From Streptomyces noursei ATCC 11455 (GTDB taxonomy: Bacteria > Actinomycetota > Actinomycetes > Streptomycetales > Streptomycetaceae): 64,000 bases of DNA. Below, piece by piece: positions 9,334-17,900 of this stretch. A model generated the notes under the pieces. It did no database searches, had not been told where the DNA came from, and worked only from the letters and a program-made list of their open reading frames with translations. The position numbers and the translations under genes were made by a program. The stretch spans positions 7,378,001-7,442,000 of the forward strand of contig NZ_CP011533.1 of NCBI RefSeq assembly GCF_001704275.1, written 5' to 3'. Position 1 is the stretch's first letter. Each line of letters begins with the position of its first letter.

Positions 9334-9420
9334 ATGACCACGACGAGCAGCCGCACCCCTGCGACCGAGGCGCTTCCCGCGCCCGGTGCTCGTCGCATGT
9401 GTCGAATGTGTGACCGCTGA
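9334..9420 (+). CDS. Met/Cys-rich leader peptide (putative attenuator) of metNIQ
   Basis: A 28-codon frame, MTTTSSRTP...GARRMCRMCDR, ends 211 nt before metN. It is too short for most gene finders. Its last codons are ATG TGT CGA ATG TGT: two Met and two Cys, with the otherwise rare TGT and CGA codons, just before TGA. This is the architecture of actinobacterial cysteine leader peptides, where ribosome stalling for lack of the amino acid changes mRNA folding. Lack of a Shine-Dalgarno and the promoter position suggest a leaderless start. The downstream operon imports methionine, so a peptide that measures Met-tRNA or Cys-tRNA fits well. The folding partners are not established. Confidence 0.7.
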   Translation: MTTTSSRTPATEALPAPGARRMCRMCDR

Positions 9421-9631
9421 GGGCCCCCGTCCGAGCCTCGCGCCCCGAAGCGAGACCTCCCGCCATGAGCCGAACGTCGCACCCCGGCGCCATCGGCCGC
9501 CCCGCGTCACCGGAACCGGGAGCCGGGCCCCGCGCCCACCGCCGCTCCCCGTTTCCCCCTGCCGCACTCGCAAGAATGCCCCGTGCCCGGCGGGCCAGCC
9601 GCCGAGCACTCGACAGTGACGGAATTCCCCT
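9421..9631 (+). promoter_or_regulatory. Putative attenuator region between leader peptide and metN
   Basis: 211 nt without a gene. Candidate structures seen are CTCGC/GCGAG at 9438-9442 / 9451-9455; an alternative pairing of CGCTTC inside the leader (near 9371) with GAAGCG near 9449; and CGGCGG-GCCAG-CCGCCG at 9588-9604, 27 nt before the metN GTG. These could form competing folds, but I could not compute energies. Confidence 0.4.
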
Positions 9632-10690
9632 GTGATCACCACAACGGGCCTGACCAAGGTCTACCGATCGGGAGGCCGTGAGGTCACCGCCCTGGACGGC
9701 GTCGATCTGCACGTCCGAGAGGGCGAGGTGTACGGCGTCATCGGCCAGAGCGGCGCCGGCAAATCCACCCTCATCCGCTGCCTCAACCTCCTGGAACGCC
9801 CCACCTCCGGCACGGTCACCGTGGCCGGCCAGGACCTCACCGCCCTCGGCGGACGGGGGCAGCGCGCCAACGCCGCGCTGCGCGCCGCGCGCAGCCACAT
9901 CGGCATGGTCTTCCAGCACTTCAACCTGCTGTCCTCGCGCACCGTCCAGGACAACGTCGAACTGCCCCTGGAGATCCTCAAGGTCGGCCGCCGCGACCGC
10001 GCCGCCAAGGCGCTGGAACTCCTGGACCTGGTCGGCCTCGCCGACAAGGCCAACGCCTACCCCGCCCAGCTCTCCGGCGGCCAGAAGCAGCGCGTCGGCA
10101 TCGCCCGCGCCCTGGCCGGCGACCCCAAGGTGCTGCTCTCCGACGAGGCCACCAGCGCCCTCGACCCGGAGACCACCCGCTCCATCCTGACGCTGCTGCG
10201 CGACCTCAACCAGCAGCTCGGCCTCACCGTCGTCCTCATCACGCACGAGATGGACGTCGTCAAGACCATCTGCGACTCCGCCGCGCTGATGAAGGGCGGC
10301 CGGGTCGTCGAGCAGGGCACCGTCGCCGAGCTCCTCGCCACCCCGGGCTCCGAGCTGGCCCGCGAGCTGTTCCCGGTCGGCGGCGAGCCCTCCGCCGAGG
10401 ACCGCACCGTCGTCGACGTCACCTTCCACGGCGCGGCCGCCACCCGCCCGGTGATCTCCGAGCTGGCCCGCACCTACAACGTCGACATCTCCATCCTCGG
10501 CGCCGCCATGGACACCATCGGCGGCAAGCAGGTCGGCCGGATGCGCATCGAGCTGCCCGGCCGCTTCGAGGACAACGTCGTGCCCATCGGCTACCTGCGC
10601 GAGCAGGGCCTGCAGGTCGACGTCGTCGACGGCGCCGCTGCCGACGCCGCCCCGGAGACCACCCCGCTCCAGAAGGAAGATGCCAAGTGA
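9632..10690 (+). CDS. metN: Methionine ABC transporter, ATP-binding subunit
   Basis: The ATPase of the MetNIQ importer, 352 aa. Visible: Walker A GQSGAGKS (39-46), Q-loop FQHFNLLSSRTV, signature LSGGQKQRVGIARAL, Walker B VLLSDEATSALDPET and the switch histidine in VLITHEMD. The last 90 residues form the NIL domain that binds methionine in homologues and allosterically inhibits transport. GTG 9632 has only a weak Shine-Dalgarno (ACGGAA), in keeping with control by the leader region. The TGA overlaps the metI GTG by 4 bp. The NIL domain makes methionine, rather than another substrate, the confident call. Confidence 0.93.
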   Translation: MITTTGLTKVYRSGGREVTALDGVDLHVREGEVYGVIGQSGAGKSTLIRCLNLLERPTSGTVTVAGQDLTALGGRGQRANAALRAARSHIGMVFQHFNLLSSRTVQDNVELPLEILKVGRRDRAAKALELLDLVGLADKANAYPAQLSGGQKQRVGIARALAGDPKVLLSDEATSALDPETTRSILTLLRDLNQQLGLTVVLITHEMDVVKTICDSAALMKGGRVVEQGTVAELLATPGSELARELFPVGGEPSAEDRTVVDVTFHGAAATRPVISELARTYNVDISILGAAMDTIGGKQVGRMRIELPGRFEDNVVPIGYLREQGLQVDVVDGAAADAAPETTPLQKEDAK

Positions 10691-11421
10691 GCTGGAACGA
10701 CATGCAGCCGCTGCTGTCCGACGCCACCCTCGACACCCTCTTCATGCTGTGGTGGTCCACGGTCTACTCGGTCCTCATCGGCATCCCCGTCGGCGTCCTG
10801 CTGCACCTGACCGACCGCGGCGCCATGCTCCAGAACGTCGTGGTGAACAAGGTCCTCGGCGCGATCGCGAACATCGGGCGGTCCTTCCCGTTCCTGATCC
10901 TCATCGTCGTGCTGATGCCCTTCACCCGCTTCCTGGTCGGCACCGCCATCGGCCCGACCGGTGCCGTGGTCACGCTCACCATCGCCGCCATCCCGTTCTT
11001 CGCCCGCCTCGTGGAGGCCGCGCTGCGCGAGGTCGACCACGGACTGGTCGAGGCGGCCCAGGCGATGGGCGGCGGCACCTGGACCGTCATCTTCAAGGTG
11101 CTGCTCCCGCAGGCGCTGCCGGCCCTGGTCGCCGCCATCACCACCACCGTCATCACGCTGATCGGCTACTCGGCGATCGCCGGCGCGGTCGGCGGCGGCG
11201 GGCTCGGCGCCCTGGCCTACAACTACGGCTACCTGCGGTACGACACCAGGCTCATGATCATCACCGTCGTCGAGCTGATCCTCATCGTCACCGTCGTCCA
11301 GCTGCTCGGCGACCTGATCGTCCGCCGGCTCGCCGCCCGCGGCACCCGCTCCTCCGCCCTGCGGGTCGGCCTGCGCCGGGTCCGCACCGAGGAGCCGACC
11401 CCGGTCACCGAGGCCGCCTGA
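10687..11421 (+). CDS. metI: Methionine ABC transporter, permease subunit
   Basis: The membrane subunit of MetNIQ, 244 aa, with about five TM helices. The MetI-type EAA loop is visible as EVDHGLVEAAQAMGGGTWTV, which docks on MetN. The N-terminal RSFPFLILIVVLMPFTRFLVGT is typical of MetI. Start GTG 10687 overlaps the metN stop (GTGA), giving translational coupling. It is followed by 100 bp containing two hairpins and then metQ. All features are those of the family. Confidence 0.92.
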   Translation: MSWNDMQPLLSDATLDTLFMLWWSTVYSVLIGIPVGVLLHLTDRGAMLQNVVVNKVLGAIANIGRSFPFLILIVVLMPFTRFLVGTAIGPTGAVVTLTIAAIPFFARLVEAALREVDHGLVEAAQAMGGGTWTVIFKVLLPQALPALVAAITTTVITLIGYSAIAGAVGGGGLGALAYNYGYLRYDTRLMIITVVELILIVTVVQLLGDLIVRRLAARGTRSSALRVGLRRVRTEEPTPVTEAA

Positions 11422-11456
11422 CCCCACGCACCACCCGCGTCACCCGCACCCCCAAA

Positions 11457-11500
11457 GCCCGGACCCTTTGCCGGGCGCAGCCCACACGGATCCCCGTGTG
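11457..11500 (+). promoter_or_regulatory. Two hairpins between metI and metQ
   Basis: GCCCGG (11457-11462) pairs with CCGGGC (11471-11476), and CACACGG (11483-11489) pairs perfectly with CCGTGTG (11494-11500) around ATCC. They sit 5' of the metQ ribosome-binding site. Such stems commonly protect a downstream binding-protein mRNA segment, so that it is made in excess over the permease. A terminator role is less likely, since the operon continues. Confidence 0.5.
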
Positions 11501-11521
11501 CACAAGAAAGAGGCACTCTTC

Positions 11522-12379
11522 GTGCGTAACACCATCAAGATCACCGTGGCCATAGCCGCCGCCTCCGCCGTCGCCCTCGGCGCGAGCGCCTGCAGCGCCC
11601 CCTCCGACGTCAGCGCGAGCGGCGACAAGGGCGACAAGAACGCCCCGCTGGTCATCGCCGCCAGCCCCACGCCGCACGCGACGATCCTCGACTACGTCAA
11701 GGAGAAGCTGGCGCCCCAGGTGGGCCTGAAGCTGGTCGTCAAGCCCTTCAACGACTACAAGCTGCCGAACAAGGTCACCGACGACGGCCAGGTCGACGCC
11801 AACTTCTTCCAGCACAAGCCGTTCCTGGACACCTTCAACAAGGAGAACGGCACCCACATCGTCCCGGTCGTGAACGTCGAGATCGAGCCGCTGGGCATCT
11901 ACTCCAAGAAGATCCACAAGCTCTCCGACCTCAAGGCCGGCTCCACCGTCTCGGTGCCCAACGACCCGTCCAACGAGGGCCGCGCGCTCAAGCTGCTCGC
12001 CGACAACGGTGTGATCACCCTCAAGCCCGGCGTCGGCTCCGACGCCACGCTGACCGACGTCAAGGACAACAAGGGCGTCAAGATCACCGAGCTGGAGGCC
12101 GCCCAGACCGCGCCGCGCCTCGCCGACGTCGACGCCGCCGTCATCAACGGCAACTTCGCGGTCGGCGCCAACCTCAAGCCCTCCAGCGACGCGCTGGCCC
12201 TGGAGAAGGCGCAGGGCAACCCCTACGCCAACTTCCTCGCCGTCAAGCAGGGCAACGAGAACGACCCGCGGATCAAGAAGCTCGCCAAGCTCCTCAACTC
12301 CGACGAGGTCAAGAAGTTCATCGAGGACAAGTACAAGGACGGCTCGGTCATCCCGGCCTTCGGTCCCGTCAAGGGCTGA
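11522..12379 (+). CDS. metQ: Methionine-binding lipoprotein of the MetNIQ transporter
   Basis: The extracellular substrate-binding lipoprotein, 285 aa (NlpA family). Start GTG 11522 follows AGAAAGAGG with 8-nt spacing; the longer frame from 11468 has no such site and would put charged residues before the signal. The signal peptide runs to a lipobox ASAC with Cys24 as the lipidated residue. Mature motifs: VIAASPTPHATILDYVK, FNDYKLPNKV, NFFQHKPFLDTFNKENGT, VPNDPSNEGRAL and YANFLAVK, all typical of MetQ. It is the last gene of the operon, 34% of the way to a strong terminator hairpin only 72 nt downstream. The assignment is firm. Confidence 0.92.
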   Translation: MRNTIKITVAIAAASAVALGASACSAPSDVSASGDKGDKNAPLVIAASPTPHATILDYVKEKLAPQVGLKLVVKPFNDYKLPNKVTDDGQVDANFFQHKPFLDTFNKENGTHIVPVVNVEIEPLGIYSKKIHKLSDLKAGSTVSVPNDPSNEGRALKLLADNGVITLKPGVGSDATLTDVKDNKGVKITELEAAQTAPRLADVDAAVINGNFAVGANLKPSSDALALEKAQGNPYANFLAVKQGNENDPRIKKLAKLLNSDEVKKFIEDKYKDGSVIPAFGPVKG

Positions 12380-12450
12380 CGCCCCCGTTACCGGGAGGCG
12401 GGGCGCGCCCCCGCTCCACGCGGCCGCCCCACCGTGCCTCCCGTCCTCTC

Positions 12451-12489
12451 CGCACCCGCCCACCCCTTCCACAGGGGTGGGCGGGTGCG
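12451..12489 (+). terminator. Terminator of the metNIQ operon
   Basis: A perfect 17-bp stem (12451-12467 with 12473-12489) with a 5-nt loop TCCAC, starting 72 nt after the metQ stop. Confidence 0.85.
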
Positions 12490-12633
12490 GTCACGGGCCC
12501 CGGGCGCGTGGCACGCCCGCGGGCCCATGCTGCATGCTGGTGCATTCAAGACGGTCAGGACGGCCCCGGCCGCGCGGTGCACACGGCCCGCGACATCCCG
12601 GGGCACCCCAGTCAACGGCGTTGGAGCATCGGC

Positions 12634-13269
12634 ATGACATCCACCTTTCCGGACATCTCCCTCAGCACGGACCGGTTGGTGCTGCGCGCGCTCGACGAGG
12701 ACGACATCCCCGCCCTGGCCGCGATGATGAACGACGAACTGGTCGCCGCCTGGACCGCGGTGCCCCAGCCGTACACCGAGGACGCCGCCCGCACCTGGGT
12801 CACCGAGTACGCACCCACCGAACGCATCGCGGGCCGCGGCCTCGACCTCGCGGTCACCGAGTTCCTCACCCAGCGCCTGGTCGGCATCGTCCAGCTCGGC
12901 CACACCAACTGGCGGGTCCGCTCCACCGAGATCTCCTACATCGTCGCCTCCTGGGCCCGCGGCGAGGGATACGCCTCCGAGGCGGCCCTCGCCACCGCCC
13001 GCTGGCTCTTCGAGGACCAGAAGTTCGAGCGCCTGGAACTGCGCACCGCCGCCGGCAACACCGCCTCCCAACAGGTCGCCCAGAAGATCGGCTGCATCAG
13101 CGAGGGCGTGCTGCGCAACGCCTGCATAGCCCGCACCCGTGCCGACGACGGCGGCTGGACCGACGTCCGCACGGATCAGATCGTCTGGAGCCTGCTCCCC
13201 GAAGACCTCGACGGGCCGCCGGCCCGGACGGTCGACGCCAACGGCTTCGCCTACCCCGAGTGGAACTGA
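12634..13269 (+). CDS. RimJ/RimL-type GNAT N-acetyltransferase
   Basis: A 211-aa acetyltransferase. The N-terminus STDRLVLRALDEDDIPAL is the classic RimJ/RimL opening, and the region WARGEGYASEAALATARWLFE corresponds to the acetyl-CoA binding block. It continues with FERLELRTAAGNTASQQVAQKIGCISEGVLRN, as in acetyltransferases acting on protein N-termini, amino acids or antibiotics. ATG 12634 was chosen for the TTGGAG at 12620-12625; upstream in-frame codons cover the preceding intergenic region. The gene stands alone between the met operon and the cobalamin gene. The substrate is unknown. Confidence 0.85.
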   Translation: MTSTFPDISLSTDRLVLRALDEDDIPALAAMMNDELVAAWTAVPQPYTEDAARTWVTEYAPTERIAGRGLDLAVTEFLTQRLVGIVQLGHTNWRVRSTEISYIVASWARGEGYASEAALATARWLFEDQKFERLELRTAAGNTASQQVAQKIGCISEGVLRNACIARTRADDGGWTDVRTDQIVWSLLPEDLDGPPARTVDANGFAYPEWN

Positions 13270-13285
13270 CCACGCGGCACCTCCC

Positions 13286-13302
13286 ACCCCGGTCGCCGGG
13301 GT
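13286..13302 (+). terminator. Short hairpin after the GNAT gene
   Basis: ACCCCGG (13286-13292) and CCGGGGT (13296-13302) around TCG, 16 nt after the stop: a compact potential terminator. Confidence 0.5.
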
Positions 13303-13437
13303 ACCCTCGGCCTGCCGGACGGCGGCCGGGCCCGCCCCGACCAGCGCGGACCGGCACCCCGCAGCACCCCCGGACGGCGGCCACCGCACCCGTCAACCAC
13401 CCCAGGAATTCCCACCAGCCCCAGGAGACTGACGAGC

Positions 13438-14667
13438 ATGGCCGACCGGGTCACGGTGATCGGATGGGACGGCTCTCCGCTGACCGCCGCCGGCCGCTCC
13501 GCCCTCGCCGCCGCGACCCTCGTCGCCGGTGCCGCCCACCACCTCGCGCTGCCCGAAGTCCCGCCGGCCGCCGAACGGATCCGGCTCGGCAGCACCACCC
13601 TCGCCGCCCGCCGCATCGCCCAGCACCGCGGCACCGCCGTCGTCCTCGCCGACGGCGACCCCGGCTTCTTCGGCGTGGTCCGCACCCTGCGCGACCCCGA
13701 ATACGGCCTGGAGGTCGAGGTCGTACCGGCCGTCTCCTCGGTCGCCGCCGCCTTCGCCCGCGCCGGCATGCCCTGGGACGACGCCCAGATCGTCGTCGCC
13801 CACAGCCGCGACCTGCGCCGCGCGGTCAACGTCTGCCGCGCCCACCCCAAGGTCGCGGTGCTCACCTCACCCGGCGCCGGACCCGCCGAACTCGCCCTCC
13901 TCCTGGAAGGCGTGCACCGCACCTTCGTCATCTGCGAGGACCTGGGCACCGAACGGGAACGGGTGACGGTCCTCACATCCGACAAGGTCGCCGACCACGT
14001 CTGGCGCGACCCCAACGTCGTCATCGTCGTCGGCGGTTCGCCGTCCGGCGCCGCCGCCCAGGGCACCGGCTGGATCGCCGGGACCCCCGGCACCGCCGCG
14101 GGCCACCCCGCCGGCCCGCGCGGCTGGGGACTTCCGGACCGCGTCTACGGCGGAGGGCTCGGCGAGGGTGAGGCCGTCCAGCTGCGCACCGCCCAACTCG
14201 CCCGCCTCGGGCCGCGGGTGGGCGACCTGGTCTGGGACATCGGGTCCGGCAGCGGGGCCGCGGCGGTCGAGGCCGCGCGGTTCGGCGCCGCGGTCATCGC
14301 GGTCGACGCCGACCCCGACGCGTGCGGCCGCGCCACCGCCCTCGCCCGTCGGTACGGCGTCCAACTCCAGGCCGTGCACGGCCTGGCGCCACAGATCCTG
14401 GAGGACCTCCCGGAGCCCGACGTGGTGCGCGTCGGCGCCGGGGGAGCGGCCGTGGTCGCCGCCTGCGCGACCCGTCGCCCCGAACGGATCGTCACCCACG
14501 CCGCCACCCGCGACGAGGCCGAGGCGCTCGGCCGCGCCCTCGCCGACGGCGGCTACGAAGTCGAGTGCGCCCTCCTGCAGTCCGTGGAACTCGACACCTC
14601 CGTCTGGGTCGAACGTGAACGCTCTGTGGTGTTTTTGCTGAGCGGCTATCGCGTTCCTCACCCGTGA
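13438..14667 (+). CDS. cobL: Precorrin-6Y C5,15-methyltransferase (decarboxylating), CbiE-CbiT fusion
   Basis: Cobalamin corrin-ring synthesis: two SAM-dependent methylations at C-5 and C-15 plus C-12 acetate decarboxylation. It has 409 aa with two domains, as in CobL. Residues 1-210 are the CbiE tetrapyrrole methylase (VTVIGWDGSPLT, VVLADGDPGFFGV, VEVVPAVSSVAAAFAR). Residues about 220-409 are the CbiT methyltransferase, with the SAM loop VWDIGSGSGAAAVEAAR and VDADPDACGRA. CAGGAG lies just upstream of ATG 13438. No cobalamin riboswitch is evident in the 168-bp gap. Its end faces the BluB-CobT gene in the same direction, about 235 bp away. Confidence 0.92.
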   Translation: MADRVTVIGWDGSPLTAAGRSALAAATLVAGAAHHLALPEVPPAAERIRLGSTTLAARRIAQHRGTAVVLADGDPGFFGVVRTLRDPEYGLEVEVVPAVSSVAAAFARAGMPWDDAQIVVAHSRDLRRAVNVCRAHPKVAVLTSPGAGPAELALLLEGVHRTFVICEDLGTERERVTVLTSDKVADHVWRDPNVVIVVGGSPSGAAAQGTGWIAGTPGTAAGHPAGPRGWGLPDRVYGGGLGEGEAVQLRTAQLARLGPRVGDLVWDIGSGSGAAAVEAARFGAAVIAVDADPDACGRATALARRYGVQLQAVHGLAPQILEDLPEPDVVRVGAGGAAVVAACATRRPERIVTHAATRDEAEALGRALADGGYEVECALLQSVELDTSVWVERERSVVFLLSGYRVPHP

Positions 14668-14902
14668 CCAGGAAGGCCACCCGCGCGCGGTAGGCTGGCG
14701 GATCGTTGCGCCGCCGTTCCGCGTTCGGCTTCGTACGCCAATATCCGGAAATTGCCGTGGTTTTGGACGAAAATGAAGCACTTGAGTGCGGACGTGCCGG
14801 GAGGCGTGCTCGCTCGTTCTCGCTATCGGGGCGTCGGTGCGCACCGGTCGGCGCGTCGCACGAGCGGTTGGAAGGAGCACTAGCAGTGGGCGAGGGGTAC
14901 GC
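14668..14902 (+). other. AT-richer leader region before bluB-cobT with a 6-codon mini-ORF
   Basis: 235 bp, noticeably less GC-rich at 14741-14790 than the surroundings. At 14886-14906 a mini-ORF GTG GGC GAG GGG TAC GCA TGA is preceded by the strong Shine-Dalgarno AAGGAG with 8-nt spacing. Its TGA overlaps the ATG of the main gene (ATGA). This could load ribosomes onto the main gene. A longer frame through the region (14706-14906) shows poor third-position GC bias, so I do not call it a gene. Confidence 0.4.
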
Positions 14903-17900
14903 ATGACCGACACCGGCCAGGTCCCGGGCCAGGGGCAGCCGGAGAACGCAGGCGGACACCGCGGGCAGCCGCAGGCCGTGCCCACCCCTGCCGACCCCGG
15001 ACCCACCCAGCACCCCGGCGACTATCCCTACCTCGGCCCGGCCGACGGCGTCGTCGAGGACGACGACCTGCTGATGCCCGGTGCCCAGGGCGCCTGGAGC
15101 GAGCAGGGCGCCCAGCAGCTGCCGCAGCCCGCCCAGCCGCAGGCCGTACCGCCGCAGCAGGCCGTGCCGTTCGACCCCGCCGCCGGCGACCACGAGAGCG
15201 GCGGCCGGGACACCGGCGCTGTCGACCTCACCGCCGTCCGCGCCCCGCAGCCCACCGTCCCGCAGCAGGTCCGCGCGCACGCCGGCGAGCAGACCGCCGC
15301 CGCGCCCCGCCGCCCGCTCCACATGGGCCCGCCGGTTCCGGACGCGACCGGCGGCGTGGTCCGTTCGCTGGCCGACCGCGGGCCGGCCGAGGCGCCCCAG
15401 CAGGCCGTCCGCCCGACCGCCCGCCCGACCGGCGGCCCCGAGTACCTCGACGTCCCGCCCGAGACCCCCCAGCCCGTACCGCTGCCCGCCCAGGAGCAGA
15501 CCGCCGCGCAGGCCGTCGAGCCGCAGCCGGTTGACGACGGGTCGGCCGCCGCGCAAGCCGTGCCCGTCCAGCCGTTCCCCGAGCAGGCCGCCCCCGTGGA
15601 CGCCGCCCACCAGGAGCCGCCGGCCGCCCCGGTGACGCCGTACGGCCAGCAGCCCTACGAAGGCCAGTTGTACGCCGAGCAGTCCTACGGAGCCGCGGGC
15701 CAGGGCCCGTTGCCCGGCCCGCAGCTGGGCGAGATCCCGTCCCATGCGCCGGCCCAGGTGCAGCCGTGGGTCGAGGCGTCCACCCCGGTCGCCGCGGTGC
15801 CCGTCGCGGAGCCGACGGCCGCCCCGGTCGCCCCGGCCGGCGGCGAAGCGGTCGCGCCCGAGGCACAGCCGCCCGCCCAGGAGGGCACGCCCACCGAGCA
15901 GCCCACCGCCGAGCAGCCGACGGCCGAGCAGGTACCGGCCGCACAGCCGCAGGAGCAGCCCGCGCCGGCGGTCGCCGAGGTCGCGCCGATGGTCGTCGAG
16001 GACGGCGCCGCCGCCCCGGTCGTCGCGGAGCCGGCCGAGGTCGACCCCGCCGCCCAGACCCAGACCCAGGCCCCGGCGGCGGAGCCCGCTGCCGAGCAGC
16101 CGCCGGCCGTGGACGCCCCCGCCGAGCCCGTCGCCCCCCCGGACGCCGCCGCTCAGCAGCCCGCCCCCGAGCAGCCCGCACCGGAGCAGACCGCACCGGA
16201 GCAGACCGCCCCCGAGCCGGTCGCCGCCGCCCCGCAGCCGGTCGCCGACCCGCCCGCCCCGGCCCAGGCCGCCCCGGAGGCCGCGCCCGAGCAGCCCCAG
16301 GCGGCGGCGCAGGAGGCCGCGGTGGCGACCCCGGAGGCCGCCCAGTCGCCGGCCGCCGAGCCCCAGCCCGCGCCGGCCCCCGCCGAGGCGCCCCAGGCCC
16401 CGCAGGACGCGGCACAGCCCGTGGCGGAGCAGCCCGCCGAGCAGCCGGCGGCCGACGCCCCGGTCCAGGCCCCGGCGGCGGACCAGCCGCAGACCGAGGC
16501 CGCCGCGGAGCCCGCCCCGGCCGAGGCCGCCGCCCCGGCCGCGCAGCCCGAACAACTCACCGCCGAGGACCAGGCCACCGTGCCGCAGCCCGTCGAGGAC
16601 GGCACCGTGGCCGAGACCGAGCAGCCCGCCGTCGAGGTCGAGCAGGCCCCCGCCGAGGCCGAGCAGGCCCCGGCGGACGCCGCGCCCGCCCCCCAGGAAG
16701 CCGATGCCGCGCCGACCCCGGAGCAGACGCCCCGGCAGCCCGTCATAGAGGCAGCCGAAGCGCAGCCACAGGACGCCGGACAGCCGGAGCCCGCCGCCCC
16801 CGAGGACGCCGCGGGCCGGCAGCCCGCCCCGGAGGCGGCGACACCGCAGCCCGCCCCCGAGGACGCGCAGCCCGCGCCGGCCGCCGACGCCGCCCCGGAG
16901 CACCCCGCCCCGCCGGCCGAGGCCCCCGCCCCGCCGGCCACCGACGAGACCGCCGGCCAGGCACCCCGGCACGCCGCGGCGGCCGCCGCCCCGCAGGACG
17001 CCACCCAGGCGACCCCCGAGCCGGCCGACGCCGCGCCGCAGCCCGCCGCCGACCAGGCGGCGCAGGCCCCCGAAGCCGACCCCGTCGCCGCCGAAACCCG
17101 CCCGCACGAGCAGGACGACGCCCAGCTCGTCGAACACGCCGAGGGCGACGACACGCACCCGGCCCAGGCCCCCGCCGCCGAGCCGGCGCCCGCCACGGCC
17201 CCCGCGCCCGGCTACGACGACTCCGAGCGCGCCGCCGTCCACCGCGTCATCCGCGAACGCCGCGACATCCGCAACGGCTTCCGCTCCGACCCGATCCCCA
17301 ACGAGGTCCTGCTGCGCGTCCTGGAGGCGGCCCATACCGCCCCCAGCGTCGGCCACTCCCAGCCCTGGGACTTCGTCGTGATCCGGTCCGACGAGACCCG
17401 CGGCAAGATGCACGAGCTCGCCATGCGGCAGCGCGACGCCTACGCCAAGTCGCTGCCCAAGGCCCGGGCCAAGCAGTTCCGCGAGCTGAAGATCGAGGCC
17501 ATCCTCGAGACGCCGGTGAACATCGTCGTCACCGCCGACGCCACCCGCGGCGGCCGCCACACCCTCGGCCGGCACACCCAGCCGCAGATGGCCCCGTACT
17601 CCTCCGCGCTCGCCGTCGAGAACCTCTGGCTCGCCGCCCGCGCCGAGGGCCTGGGCGTCGGCTGGGTCAGCTTCTTCGACGAGCGGGAGATGGTCCGCGA
17701 ACTGGGCCTGCCCGACCACCTCGAGATCGTCGCCTACCTCTGCGTCGGCTACGTCGACGAGTTCCCGGACGAGCCCGAACTGCTCCAGGCCGGCTGGTCC
17801 AAGCGCCGCCCGCTGTCCTGGGTCGTCCACGAGGAGACCTACGGCCGCCGCGCCCTGCCCGGCGAGGACCCGCACGACCTCCTCCAGGAGACCCTCGCCG

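Noticed and set aside
14706-14906. A 66-codon plus-strand frame before bluB-cobT
   Set aside because: Weak third-position GC bias and a TTG start without a ribosome site; only its last six codons have a good start signal.
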